A stretch of DNA of 27,026 nucleotides from a virus. The translations under genes were made by a program, and so were the position numbers. Below the pieces are notes generated by a model. The model was not told the origin of the DNA. It searched no databases and was given only the letters and a program-made list of their open reading frames with translations. Shown piece after piece: positions 1 through 8,060 of this stretch. Location of the stretch: positions 1 through 27,026 of IMG/VR virus record IMGVR_UViG_3300024518_004310. One strand, 5' to 3'. The first letter of the stretch is position 1, and each line of letters starts with the position of its first letter.

Positions 1-296
1 ATTAGTAATACATCACAAGGATGATGACAATTCTCCCAACCTATATTCATGTATAAATTGTGAAGTTTTTTGTCTTTATGATGAAATACAACACTGTATT
101 TAAATGTCCGTTCTATTTTTGTTGTAATTATCTTAGTTATTTTATCTGAGAATGTTGTTGTCCAATTAATTTTTAACTTAGTAAGTTTATTTTTTAATTG
201 TTTTTTAGTACAATTTGCAGGAAAACTTCCTTCTAAATATACTAATTGATCTAAATTAAACCATTCAGGAGATAATTTTTGTTTATATTTATTCAT
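1..296 (-). CDS. BRCT-like protein, C-terminal part cut by window edge
   Basis: The reading frame starts at an ATG at 296 and stays open to the window edge, so only about the first 98 residues are seen. The start overlaps the stop of the upstream gene in the string ATGAATAA, the same junction seen between the ligase and nuclease genes here. Residues about 18-57 read like a degenerate BRCT-type fold: a strand (LVYLEGSFP), a helix rich in Lys and Leu, then NWTTTFSDKITKII, resembling the 'skkvThlV' end of BRCT domains. The next gene upstream has the same pattern, so the two look like tandem paralogues. BRCT domains bind DNA ends or phosphopeptides and occur in ligases. The fold call rests on pattern only; the function is unknown. 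Confidence 0.6.
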   Translation of the reverse strand, partial: MNKYKQKLSPEWFNLDQLVYLEGSFPANCTKKQLKNKLTKLKINWTTTFSDKITKIITTKIERTFKYSVVFHHKDKKLHNLYMNIGWENCHHPCDVLL

Positions 297-1077
297 TTTG
301 ATATAAAGCTTTAATAAAATCTATTTCATACCCTTTAGGAACATCTAACAGTGCAATATGATAATGTATATCATCTTTAATATACCGTCTTTTATTGTAA
401 GTTCCTGGATAAGATAAACCTAATTTTCTTAATAATAATCTTACTTCTTTAATATGTTGATTTAATTTTAACCATGGAACCCACCTTTCATCCATTTTGT
501 ATTGTTCTATTAATGTAACAGCGAGTTTAACATTAACATCATCTTTTGATGTCAATAAAGAAATAACTGAATCTTCAGTATCTTCTATTTTACTTCTATT
601 TTTATTTTCAAAACATCTTTTAAATTCATTATATGAATATACTTTTTTACCTGCAAAACAATTAAATGATTTATTTATTATGAATTTATTAGTTGTTTTT
701 CCACCATTATCATCAATATAACCAATAAATTCTCGTCTATTAAATTTACAACCATACCAACGATTATAAGAATTATATCCTGTTATAGTATCTATTAATA
801 TACAACCTGAAGTAACAGAATCAAATTTATCTTGAATATATTTTGGTACTGTCTTCCAGTCAGGATTTATTGCATATTTTACTGATGTTGGATGAAATTT
901 ATCACATTGATGTCTCGTACATACAACATGAGTAACATTTTTGTCTGGAATTGAAGTCCATGTAATTGATTTCGCAGTTAACATTTTTTGTAATGTTTTA
1001 TGACCTTTTGTTTTATTATCAATAAATACTATTGATTTATCATCAAATGTTAATGTTTCATTTATGTTATTTTTCAT
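289..1077 (-). CDS. BRCT-like protein with helical C-terminal module
   Basis: A 262-residue protein with an ATG start, 6 nt after the stop of the diphosphohydrolase-type gene and overlapping the next gene by 8 nt. Residues about 15-53 (KSIVFIDN, then a helix, then WTSIPDKNVTHVV) look like a divergent BRCT domain. Residues 114-145 include FIGYIDDNGGKTTN, which could be part of a second, weaker copy. Residues 174-191 carry the pattern LL-SKD-NVKLAVTLIE, which recurs in two other proteins of this window (at about 24.0 kb and 25.2 kb). It lies in the ligase/exonuclease unit, so a DNA-repair role is possible but not shown. I cannot name a family with confidence. Confidence 0.75.
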   Translation of the reverse strand: MKNNINETLTFDDKSIVFIDNKTKGHKTLQKMLTAKSITWTSIPDKNVTHVVCTRHQCDKFHPTSVKYAINPDWKTVPKYIQDKFDSVTSGCILIDTITGYNSYNRWYGCKFNRREFIGYIDDNGGKTTNKFIINKSFNCFAGKKVYSYNEFKRCFENKNRSKIEDTEDSVISLLTSKDDVNVKLAVTLIEQYKMDERWVPWLKLNQHIKEVRLLLRKLGLSYPGTYNKRRYIKDDIHYHIALLDVPKGYEIDFIKALYQNE

Positions 1078-1083
1078 TTTTTA

Positions 1084-1632
1084 TTATTTTTTATAATATT
1101 TATTTCTATTTTCTATACTTTTATTAAGTAAATCATTGTCTAACACCATCATAAGATTAGAAATAGCATGCGCCAAATGAAGTAAGTTACTTTCATCATC
1201 AATATCATTATTACATAAATATTTATTTATATGTCTTAATGATGCATCAACATAGGTTGTATTTTTTGCTCCTTGTGAGAAATTATATTCATCATATTTA
1301 TCGGCACCATAAGTAAATACTTTTGCTACTTCAATTAATGCTAATTGTGGAAGTAAAGATAATCGGGGTTTAACCCGACCATCTTTAACAAATTCTTTTT
1401 TTGCTGGTTCATCTTTAGTAGCTAATACAAAATTTAAAAACTTGTCATTACTTTCAGATTTACCAATACTTATTATTTTACTTCTATGTACAGGAGTTCT
1501 ATCACCATTATTATTAATAATAATATTTTCGTATACTTCTTCAAAACCTATTATAACTCCACTTCCTTCTTTGGTGTTGATATATTCACCCAATACAAGT
1601 TTAAATTCATCATTATCAATTTTTACATTCAT
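1084..1632 (-). CDS. dATP/dGTP diphosphohydrolase-type protein (DUF5664-like)
   Basis: Residues about 86-170 of 182 match the phage family annotated as dATP/dGTP diphosphohydrolase N-terminal domain (DUF5664). Visible landmarks are KPRLSLLPQLALIEVAK, FTYGADKYDEYNF (106-118), LRHINKYL (132-139) and the helix ESNLLHLAHAISNLMMVL (147-164). These acidic/His helices are typical of all-alpha NTP pyrophosphohydrolases, which remove pyrophosphate from (d)NTPs with metal help. An extra N-terminal region of about 80 residues, predicted mostly beta, precedes the domain. The ATG at 1632 overlaps the upstream gene by 17 nt. It probably acts on the dNTP pool together with the class II reductase. Substrate is not readable from sequence. 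Confidence 0.75.
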   Translation of the reverse strand: MNVKIDNDEFKLVLGEYINTKEGSGVIIGFEEVYENIIINNNGDRTPVHRSKIISIGKSESNDKFLNFVLATKDEPAKKEFVKDGRVKPRLSLLPQLALIEVAKVFTYGADKYDEYNFSQGAKNTTYVDASLRHINKYLCNNDIDDESNLLHLAHAISNLMMVLDNDLLNKSIENRNKYYKK

Positions 1633-2308
1633 TGCTATTCATTTTATTTTTAAATTTAATTGTTTCATCATCAATAGAATATTTACTATCAAATTCACTT
1701 TCTGATAATATTTTAATAGTTTCAGTATCAGTTAATTTTAATTCATCTATTAATTGTTCCAAGTATTCATCGCTTCTTAATAACACATGAAATGATTTAT
1801 CAAATATTGTTGCTGAATTAACATAACTATAATGAGAGTATATATTTTGTATCGTTTTATTATTACTAATTGAACGATATTCCTGTTCTTGATACATTTC
1901 ACTATATTTTGATTCAATCATTTTACGTATTCTATTTTTAATGAATACTTTGTATCTTATAATTGCTTTATTAGATGTTTTATTTTCATATTGATAACAA
2001 TCAATAAATCCATCATAACCTTTAATTATATTTAATTGTGCTTTAAATCTTGGATTACGTGTATCACAACATATTAAATATAAATAAAATGGATTGTCGG
2101 ATAATAATTCTTCTCTTATTGAATAATCTTTAGAATTTTTATCGTCAATGTATATATTTATTGGTTCAAATGTTTCACTTAATGTTGGTTCTAGTTTTTG
2201 AAATGCTTCTTGTAGAGCTAAAGGAAAATACATTCCTTGCTCTATGTAAAACATATATTTAGCAAACTTAGTTAGATTAGGGTTTGAAATGTCTGTATTT
2301 ATTGTCAT
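1616..2308 (-). CDS. hypothetical phage protein
   Basis: About 230 residues with no family I recognise. It has many Tyr, Ile and Lys residues and a central basic helix (KVFIKNRIRKMIESKYSEMY). The start is ambiguous. A TTG at 2317 overlaps the exonuclease stop in the string TTGA, like the ATGA junctions elsewhere, while an in-frame ATG lies at 2308, six nucleotides past the stop codon; I chose the ATG. It overlaps the following gene by 17 nt, so it is translated within the ligase-exonuclease unit. There is no signal peptide or membrane segment. The function is unknown; context suggests DNA metabolism only by association. Confidence 0.7.
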   Translation of the reverse strand: MTINTDISNPNLTKFAKYMFYIEQGMYFPLALQEAFQKLEPTLSETFEPINIYIDDKNSKDYSIREELLSDNPFYLYLICCDTRNPRFKAQLNIIKGYDGFIDCYQYENKTSNKAIIRYKVFIKNRIRKMIESKYSEMYQEQEYRSISNNKTIQNIYSHYSYVNSATIFDKSFHVLLRSDEYLEQLIDELKLTDTETIKILSESEFDSKYSIDDETIKFKNKMNSNECKN

Positions 2309-2313
2309 TAATT

Positions 2314-3078
2314 TCAAATTTTTATTTTTGAAAACTTTGTTGGTTTCGGTGTTACTAAGCTCTCGTTATGCGTAATGATCCAACTCAATCTGAATCCTTC
2401 TTCGAGCTTTTTAATACCTTCTTTTAAACCATACCTATCAATAAATAGTTGAGTACAGACTTGTTTCATTTCTTGTTCAGTATTACATTTTAATAATATA
2501 TTAAATGCTGATTTTTCACCTATACCTTCCACACCTTTATAGTTTTCTTTTGGTGAACCTTTCAACAGTTGAAAATAAATTTGATAATACCCAATTGCAT
2601 GTATTTTTCCTTTAATTAATTCAATTTTACCTGGATATTGTATAACAGTAGTTTTATTAGTTTTTATATTATAATATATTCCAGGTATTGCTAAATAATC
2701 TCTATCATTTGCTATCATAACAGAGTTTGATATCCTACTTGCTAATATAGCAATAGCATCATCATTTTCAACATTTAAATATGTTATTGGATTATATGTG
2801 TTTTTTATCTCACGAAAACAATCTTTTAAATGTGGTAAATAAGTAGCTATTGCTTTCTTCTTTTTCTTAGTTCTACGTTGACCTTTATACACTGAACTTA
2901 CTGATACTTTATTTCTAAAGTTAGTTTTACTATCTTCTAAAATAATATTAAAATCATCTGTATGAAATCTTTCAGTCAGTGTTTTTATATGATTGTAAAT
3001 AGTCTCTTTATAATTCTTTTTGTTACCATGTATAAAAGCCAATGAACTACCGTCTATCCACAATCTTGTAGTTAACAT
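2314..3078 (-). CDS. 5'-3' exonuclease / flap endonuclease (T5 exonuclease-RNase H family)
   Basis: A 254-residue PIN/FEN-type nuclease that would remove RNA primers or 5' flaps before ligation. Metal ligands are visible in order: D9 in LWIDGSS, the cluster E104-N-D106-D107 followed by AIAIL, and D125-R-D127 in ANDRDYLA. A helix-3-turn-helix DNA-binding motif follows at GVEGIGEKSAFNIL. The arch region contains a run of basic residues (RRTKKKKK, 68-75), as in T5/T4 flap nucleases. The usual Asp pair just before the H3TH region is replaced by SPKENYKG, so one metal site may be altered. The length is a little shorter than the T5 and T4 enzymes. The ATG overlaps the upstream nuclease gene's stop, which implies coupled translation with that gene and the ligase. 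Confidence 0.88.
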   Translation of the reverse strand: MLTTRLWIDGSSLAFIHGNKKNYKETIYNHIKTLTERFHTDDFNIILEDSKTNFRNKVSVSSVYKGQRRTKKKKKAIATYLPHLKDCFREIKNTYNPITYLNVENDDAIAILASRISNSVMIANDRDYLAIPGIYYNIKTNKTTVIQYPGKIELIKGKIHAIGYYQIYFQLLKGSPKENYKGVEGIGEKSAFNILLKCNTEQEMKQVCTQLFIDRYGLKEGIKKLEEGFRLSWIITHNESLVTPKPTKFSKIKI

Positions 3079-3695
3079 AAATATTCATTTAATTTAGTTA
3101 CTTTATATTTAAGTTTAGAATCACCTTTTTTCCATTTATTCTTACGATCATTTACATATACCTCAGTATTAATCATAATCTGAGGAGTAAATGTTTTTTT
3201 AAATAGTGTTTCTTTATTAATATATTTTTTACCTAAAGCATAAGGTATTACTTTTTGTATATAAATATTAAATTTTTCAGCCATAGCTGATTGTCTATCT
3301 GGAAATATCATATCACTTTTTCTATTTCCATTAAAACCACCTTTAACATCTACATAAATAATACCTCTATTATTATTACAATAATAGTAAGGGCGGTTTT
3401 CATAACCACCCTTCTTATTATGATAAAATATTTTATATGCTTTAGGATTAAACTTAAATATAAAATCTGGCGTATATTCTCTTTTCTTTGTTAAAATAAA
3501 TAATTTATATTTATCTTTAGTTTTGAGTTTAGCCATCCTAGTTGACAATGTTTCATTAATTACACGATAGGTTTTTTTATTCGGATAAATCCAATCAATA
3601 TAACCTACATTATATAATTCTAATAACCAAGTATAAAAATACTCTTCCTCTTTAGAATCAAATGTATAATTAATTTTATTATTTTGTTTATTCAT
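3072..3695 (-). CDS. PD-(D/E)XK-type endonuclease (DUF1064 / T7 endonuclease I-like)
   Basis: About 207 residues from the ATG at 3695, which overlaps the ligase stop as ATGAATAA. A longer frame from 3761 would overlap the ligase by 74 nt and adds nothing recognisable, so I rejected it. The nuclease pattern is visible: FDSKEEEYFYTWL (acidic helix, E16-E18), YTPDFIF (D77), then VDVKGG (D116, K118), giving the E...PD...DxK order of restriction-like nucleases. T7 endonuclease I and DUF1064 proteins share this layout and cut branched or junction DNA. Its position between ligase and 5' exonuclease fits a role in resolving recombination or replication intermediates. The exact subfamily is uncertain. 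Confidence 0.72.
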   Translation of the reverse strand: MNKQNNKINYTFDSKEEEYFYTWLLELYNVGYIDWIYPNKKTYRVINETLSTRMAKLKTKDKYKLFILTKKREYTPDFIFKFNPKAYKIFYHNKKGGYENRPYYYCNNNRGIIYVDVKGGFNGNRKSDMIFPDRQSAMAEKFNIYIQKVIPYALGKKYINKETLFKKTFTPQIMINTEVYVNDRKNKWKKGDSKLKYKVTKLNEYLC

Positions 3696-4806
3696 AATCT
3701 CGTATTGCAATTCCAACTGCCTCCAATGGCTTCTTATCGTTAGATAATTTACGATATTCAACAGTTATCATTTTACCTTTTACATCTGTTTCAAAATTAC
3801 TAGCCCATTCTTCACGTTGTTTACTTGTTCCTTTAAGTTTAACATGAAAAACTTTACCTTCTTTTGTTCTACATATTAAAGTAGATTGTTTTTCCATTTT
3901 ACCTTTATTCCAATAATGGTCAATACATTCAAATTCATCAGTTACTCTAGGTTTAAGTTTAGTTTTACCTGATGTTCTAAATCCAAAACCATATTTTGAA
4001 TTAGGATCACAGAATACACTTCCTTCATAACCTAAATCTAATGCACTTTTATGAAATGATGTAATATCTTTTTCATTTTTAACAGGTTCAGCACAATCAA
4101 TTACAATATTTGGAAAATCTGTTGTATCTAAAGCAAGTAATAGATTACGTCTTTGAGTAAAAGTAAGATTTGGTATAGCTATATCATAAATATGATATTC
4201 TAATTTATTATTTGGATCATCTCTTTTAACCATACTACCAATTTCTTGTAGTGGAACACTGTGTAAATATAATTCCCCATCAAATGTTTGATCTAATTGA
4301 GTATTCATCATTTTAGTTATACTTTCTAAAATATGAGGTATATTAAATATTTTACCTTCACGAGATTTAAGTCGTATAACACCATTGTGTTTTTCAGCAA
4401 TACATCTACATCCATCTTTTTTAAATTGAATATAACCTGATTTAAAATTATCTTTTTTAGGTTTATATTTATTTAATAACATTGGCATTATAGATTTGTC
4501 TTTAAAAGTGTTATTTGTTGATTCATCAACATATGTCATTGTATCTTTATAACCTTTTGCAAACATTAAATTCCACTTACTCGTCAATTCCTTTTCTGCT
4601 TGTTGTTGAGGAGTAGTTTCATTTTTACGTCCAATATTTTTACCTATAGTTACCTTAACAGAACTAATAGAAGATTTAGTACTTCCTATTGTTCCTGTTT
4701 TAGCATACATTACATATACATCTTTACCTGTTTCTTTACGAGTATAAAGATCTAAATAAGCTACCTTATTAGATTGTGTTTTTTTATATAATCTTTTAAG
4801 TTTCAT
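3688..4806 (-). CDS. ATP-dependent DNA ligase with N-terminal WGR-like domain
   Basis: 372 residues. Residues 1-90 resemble a WGR domain (YVMYAKTGTIGST near 31-43, ending in a GY), a nucleic-acid-binding module seen in PARPs and some phage ligases. The adenylation core follows with all motifs: motif I K129-K-D-G, motif III FDGELY (D176, E178), motif IV EGSV (E261) and motif V KTKLK (K281-K285). The C-terminal part (about 288-372) looks like an OB fold. Lys129 should form the AMP adduct. The gene heads the unit after hairpin 4824-4857 and is followed, with overlaps, by two nucleases, a natural set for Okazaki maturation and repair. Confidence 0.9.
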   Translation of the reverse strand: MKLKRLYKKTQSNKVAYLDLYTRKETGKDVYVMYAKTGTIGSTKSSISSVKVTIGKNIGRKNETTPQQQAEKELTSKWNLMFAKGYKDTMTYVDESTNNTFKDKSIMPMLLNKYKPKKDNFKSGYIQFKKDGCRCIAEKHNGVIRLKSREGKIFNIPHILESITKMMNTQLDQTFDGELYLHSVPLQEIGSMVKRDDPNNKLEYHIYDIAIPNLTFTQRRNLLLALDTTDFPNIVIDCAEPVKNEKDITSFHKSALDLGYEGSVFCDPNSKYGFGFRTSGKTKLKPRVTDEFECIDHYWNKGKMEKQSTLICRTKEGKVFHVKLKGTSKQREEWASNFETDVKGKMITVEYRKLSNDKKPLEAVGIAIRDYE

Positions 4807-4823
4807 AATACTTTTTTTAATTA

Positions 4824-4857
4824 AAATAGACTGACATATTTCTACATCAGTCTATTT
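4824..4857 (-). terminator. hairpin between reductase and ligase genes
   Basis: Perfect 11-bp inverted repeat, AAATAGACTGA / TCAGTCTATTT, with a 12-nt loop. It lies 34 nt past the reductase stop and 17 nt before the ligase start. On the minus strand the right arm is followed by TAATTAAAAAAA, so the U tract is short. It may end transcription only partly or act as a processing site. Confidence 0.6.
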
Positions 4858-4891
4858 ATAAATTTCTAATTATTTTTATTTTTATAATTTT

Positions 4892-6772
4892 CTAAAAATT
4901 AATTTCACATGCACCACCTGCGCATGCTACTTGATCGTTAAGATTAGTTTTATCTTCTTCTTCAATGATTTTTGTTAAATCAATTGGATTAGATTCAATT
5001 ATTTTAACTAATCTTTCATATTCTTCTTTAGTACATTCTTGAAAAGGAGCATCTTTATATTGACCTCCATCATAAGGAAGAACGGATAGTCCATTATAAT
5101 TATTTTTATTATTCCACATCCATTCTCCTACATTTTCCCATTCATTTTCTTTAATACTAATAGTAGCACTTACATTATTATGATTTTGACCACTATTATA
5201 ACCTTCTTTAACCCAGTTTAAATTAAATGAATTTACTCTTTCAATCATTTCTATAGCTGTTTCATTTTCACGTAAAATAGCTGTATCTGGAGCCATTTGA
5301 GGGGTATGTATAATAGCTGAAGTGGAATCCCATTCCATAGTTTTTACTAATTCAGGATGATATGTTGTAAAAAATGTATGTAAATCATCTCCAATAGCAC
5401 ATTGCATATTACGAATATAATACTTAGAATGCCAGGCATGTATCCCGGAACTTGTTCCTAATACACAACTTGTTGAACCAGAAGGTTTTATTGTTGTTGT
5501 TCTTGCTGCTTTATTAATACCTATAATTTTAGCAATTCTTTTATTTTCTTCTTTAACTATTTTAGTTGAATCAGGTAATAAAGAACCTTCTTTATTTATA
5601 AGATTTAATAAATCACCATTACATATACCTGTAATACCTACACCAATTAAAGCATCTTTTTCTGTATTACGTTTCCATACATCTCTAAGATAATGAAAAT
5701 CAGTAAAACCTGCTTGTAACGTACCAAAGAAAGCTGCACATTTAACTCTTTTTTTAAAATCATCAATTGATGTAATATTAGCACCACTAACTTCACATAA
5801 ATTACAAAAAGTATGTGGTCGTAATGCAATTTCACAGCAAGGATTGGTTCCCCATTCTTTATCTTGATTCCAATAAATACCCGGTTCTCCAAAACCCGAT
5901 GACTCAATTTGTTTCCAAATTTTATTAAAGAATGTTTTACTTGCTTTATGTCTTAATAAGTTAACAGAATTATTAGCTCTACCTCTTTGACTATTAAGTT
6001 CATACCATTTACCTGATTTACAAGATATCATTTCTTCATCATCTGCACTAAATAAACTAATCATTGCACTTCTTCTTATTCCACCTGCTAATACTGAATC
6101 AGCAATATGACATTGAATATCATGACATTCTAAAGTAGTTAATTTATCTCCATTTTGTTTTCTATCAAGTATTAATTCAATTTCATGTAAACATCTACGC
6201 AATGGTTCAGGTCCTGGAGCTTTACCTCCAGCTGTTACTAATCTTGCACCTTTAGGTCTAATATCAGAAAAATTAAATTTTGGTTTTGATTTAGTATACC
6301 CTAAATAAGATTTTAAAAGAGCTTTTATTGAATCAGCCCAACCTGTAATATCATCAGATACTAGATATTTTCTTTCTTTAGTAGGTCTAATAATTTCAGG
6401 TAACTGTTCAATATGATGTTTTTGTACAGAGTAACCAACACCACAACCTGATAACAATAAAAACATTGTTTCTGAAAATGCTCTATAATCATTAACAGGT
6501 AAATAAGAACAATTATACCCACGTGCTTCATTTTTCTCAATTGCAATTCCACTAAATTGACACATTCTCATAGAAGGTAAAACTTCTTTTTTATATATCA
6601 ATTTAATATTATTTTCAATTTCATCATGCAATTGAGGATATTTTTTCTTCATCATTGTTTCATACCGCATTACAATTTCTTCCCAAGTTTCACGTCGTTT
6701 TAATTGGGGATTATATTTTGCGTATTTTGTATAAACAACAATATCTGATAATAACTTTTGACTTTTATTCAT
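4892..6772 (-). CDS. adenosylcobalamin-dependent ribonucleoside-triphosphate reductase (class II, monomeric)
   Basis: 626 residues, shorter than the roughly 740-residue Lactobacillus leichmannii enzyme. It would reduce ribonucleoside triphosphates to dNTPs using B12 as radical source. The active-site string NPCCEIAL gives N310, C312 (radical cysteine) and E314. C323 lies 11 residues on, matching the second redox cysteine, and C88 in NCSYL fits its partner. The tail ends VACAGGACEINF with C617 and C622 spaced five apart, as in the reducing pair C731/C736 of the model enzyme. The loop KPSGSTSCVLGTSSGIHAW (429-447) is typical of the family. No class I small subunit or class III activase is visible, which supports class II. 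It is the last gene of the primase unit. Confidence 0.9.
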   Translation of the reverse strand: MNKSQKLLSDIVVYTKYAKYNPQLKRRETWEEIVMRYETMMKKKYPQLHDEIENNIKLIYKKEVLPSMRMCQFSGIAIEKNEARGYNCSYLPVNDYRAFSETMFLLLSGCGVGYSVQKHHIEQLPEIIRPTKERKYLVSDDITGWADSIKALLKSYLGYTKSKPKFNFSDIRPKGARLVTAGGKAPGPEPLRRCLHEIELILDRKQNGDKLTTLECHDIQCHIADSVLAGGIRRSAMISLFSADDEEMISCKSGKWYELNSQRGRANNSVNLLRHKASKTFFNKIWKQIESSGFGEPGIYWNQDKEWGTNPCCEIALRPHTFCNLCEVSGANITSIDDFKKRVKCAAFFGTLQAGFTDFHYLRDVWKRNTEKDALIGVGITGICNGDLLNLINKEGSLLPDSTKIVKEENKRIAKIIGINKAARTTTIKPSGSTSCVLGTSSGIHAWHSKYYIRNMQCAIGDDLHTFFTTYHPELVKTMEWDSTSAIIHTPQMAPDTAILRENETAIEMIERVNSFNLNWVKEGYNSGQNHNNVSATISIKENEWENVGEWMWNNKNNYNGLSVLPYDGGQYKDAPFQECTKEEYERLVKIIESNPIDLTKIIEEEDKTNLNDQVACAGGACEINF

Positions 6773-6785
6773 TTATTAAATATAA

Positions 6786-6802
6786 TTAATATATTTTATA
6801 AT
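6786..6802 (-). promoter_or_regulatory. A/T leader element upstream of the reductase
   Basis: A 17-nt all-A/T string (minus strand ATTATAAAATATATTAA) sits just upstream of the reductase ATG. The identical 17-mer lies immediately before the RecT start at 10511-10527, and 14 of its bases recur before the primase start at 8019-8032. It could be a promoter core or a translation-start context; in A/T-rich DNA chance is not excluded. Confidence 0.3.
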
Positions 6803-6804
6803 CT

Positions 6805-7041
6805 TTATGTGGCTATATTTAATATACCTTCTGCTAATTTAGTACATTCTTCTTTCATTTTTTCAGTTAAATCATCACTTAATCCACCTGCATCTAGTAG
6901 TTTAGTTAATGATTCATGTTTGCTTCTTTTTAATTCAATAGCAGCAGCTCTTACACGTATTATTGCAAATTCTCTATTCATTTGTGCATCTATAGCAGCT
7001 AATTGTTCTGGTGTAATTTCTGGTTGTTTAGTATCTTCCAT
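6805..7041 (-). CDS. small helical hypothetical protein
   Basis: A 78-residue, almost entirely helical protein with an acidic start (MEDTKQPEITPEQLAAIDAQ) and a middle segment rich in Ala, Arg and Glu. It starts from an ATG three nucleotides past the primase stop and lies 32 nt before the reductase start, so it is almost certainly co-transcribed with both. The sequence is soluble, with no signal peptide. I do not recognise a family. Its composition differs from its Asn/Ile-rich neighbours, being richer in Ala, Leu and Glu, which fits a compact helical bundle or coiled-coil accessory protein. Confidence 0.72.
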   Translation of the reverse strand: MEDTKQPEITPEQLAAIDAQMNREFAIIRVRAAAIELKRSKHESLTKLLDAGGLSDDLTEKMKEECTKLAEGILNIAT

Positions 7042-7044
7042 TTT

Positions 7045-8010
7045 TTACTTTTTAAGTTTATTATTTATAATTTGTTTTGTATTATTTAATCCAATTTTTT
7101 TACATAATTCAGCAATATCTTTACAATCATTTACGTTTGGAATAATTATATTATTGAGATTATGTTCATTGGCAAATTTATTTGACATTTCAATACCTGT
7201 TGGATCATTATCGTATATAAAATATATATTTTTAAATCTACACTTAATATCATCTATTACGGCTTCTGATAATTTATTACTTTCACTCTGAGGAGCTATA
7301 GCATTAAATCCCATTTCCCATAAACACAACATATCTTTACCTCCACTAGCAATAAATAAAACATCATCAAAATGAGGTAATTCTTTATAACCAAATATAT
7401 TATTTGTTGTGGTATTTGATCTCCATTTGTTAAAATCAGAATAAGGTTGATATAATTTAACCCTAGATTCAAATTGATATACATAACATGGATCTTCTAT
7501 TATATATTTATATTTAGTTGTAAATACAAAAGAATTAGAATCTGATTTATAAGAACTAACAGGTTTTGCTATTTTATTTACAGTATTAAGTTTTATTTCA
7601 AATTGGTTCCAATAAGATTTATCGTGTTCATTCCAATTTCTTAATTTAATTTTAAAATTAACACTTTTATTTTTTAACTTTGGAGAACTTGATCTTTGTT
7701 TTTTAGGTTTAGTTAAATTAAATTTAGTATTTGATAATAAATCTTCATGTATAATATTTAAAGCTTCATAAAAATTACAACTATGTGCCCACATAACATA
7801 TTGAAAACAATCAAAATTTGCCTCTAATCCCTTTGCTCTATCAACAAACATATATTTATTTCTATGCCATTTAAAATAACATTTTCCTTTATTGTCATGT
7901 CGCATAGGATTTCTATAAATTGGTTTGTTATCTTTTAATTGTTCTCCCCAATAAAATTCCATTATATCTTTTTCTGTTATCTTTGACAGAATATTTTCTT
8001 TTAAAATCAT
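7045..8010 (-). CDS. DnaG-type primase with Toprim domain
   Basis: 321 residues. The N-terminal region (20-75) follows the layout of the primase CHC2 zinc domain (YRNPMRHDNKGKCYFKW...MFVDRAKG...FDCFQYV) but lacks its Cys/His metal ligands. The Toprim part spans about 215-290: VLFIASGGKDMLCLWEMGF is motif 1 and IYDNDPTG (D267, D269) is the DxDxxG motif. In classic Toprim domains motif 1 is EGEKD with an essential Glu; here the string is SGGKD, so the Glu is missing. I recall the same kind of replacement in other phage primases of this group. It would prime lagging-strand synthesis with the DnaB-like helicase. It is first in its unit, after hairpin 8061-8090. Confidence 0.8.
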   Translation of the reverse strand: MILKENILSKITEKDIMEFYWGEQLKDNKPIYRNPMRHDNKGKCYFKWHRNKYMFVDRAKGLEANFDCFQYVMWAHSCNFYEALNIIHEDLLSNTKFNLTKPKKQRSSSPKLKNKSVNFKIKLRNWNEHDKSYWNQFEIKLNTVNKIAKPVSSYKSDSNSFVFTTKYKYIIEDPCYVYQFESRVKLYQPYSDFNKWRSNTTTNNIFGYKELPHFDDVLFIASGGKDMLCLWEMGFNAIAPQSESNKLSEAVIDDIKCRFKNIYFIYDNDPTGIEMSNKFANEHNLNNIIIPNVNDCKDIAELCKKIGLNNTKQIINNKLKK

Positions 8011-8018
8011 TGATCATT

Positions 8019-8032
8019 TTAATATATTTTAT
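8019..8032 (-). promoter_or_regulatory. A/T leader element upstream of the primase
   Basis: A 14-nt string (minus strand ATAAAATATATTAA) identical to the core of the leader elements before the reductase and RecT genes. It lies between the hairpin at 8061-8090 and the primase ATG, where a promoter or start context for the unit would be expected. Confidence 0.28.
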
Positions 8033-8060
8033 TAATAATATGCATTAGGTTATAAAATAT

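Noticed and set aside
2868-2890. A run of basic codons in the 5'-3' exonuclease as a possible slippage site.
   Set aside because: The run encodes the basic arch expected in this nuclease family and is broken by non-A bases.
3696-3761. Upstream extension of the PD-(D/E)XK nuclease gene by 22 codons.
   Set aside because: It would lie wholly inside the ligase C-terminus, while the ATG at 3695 makes the same ATGAATAA junction seen at 289-296.
6361-6552. Open frames of 60-90 codons on the minus strand inside the reductase (also 5647-5907) and at 14111-14320 inside the polymerase.
   Set aside because: They lie in other frames of genes with full catalytic motifs and show low-complexity Leu/Ile-rich sequence typical of A/T-rich shadows.
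6758-7291. A 177-codon open frame on the plus strand across the reductase start, small helical gene and primase end.
   Set aside because: It is a hydrophobic shadow of minus-strand genes that have clear protein families, and no plus-strand gene exists anywhere else in the window.
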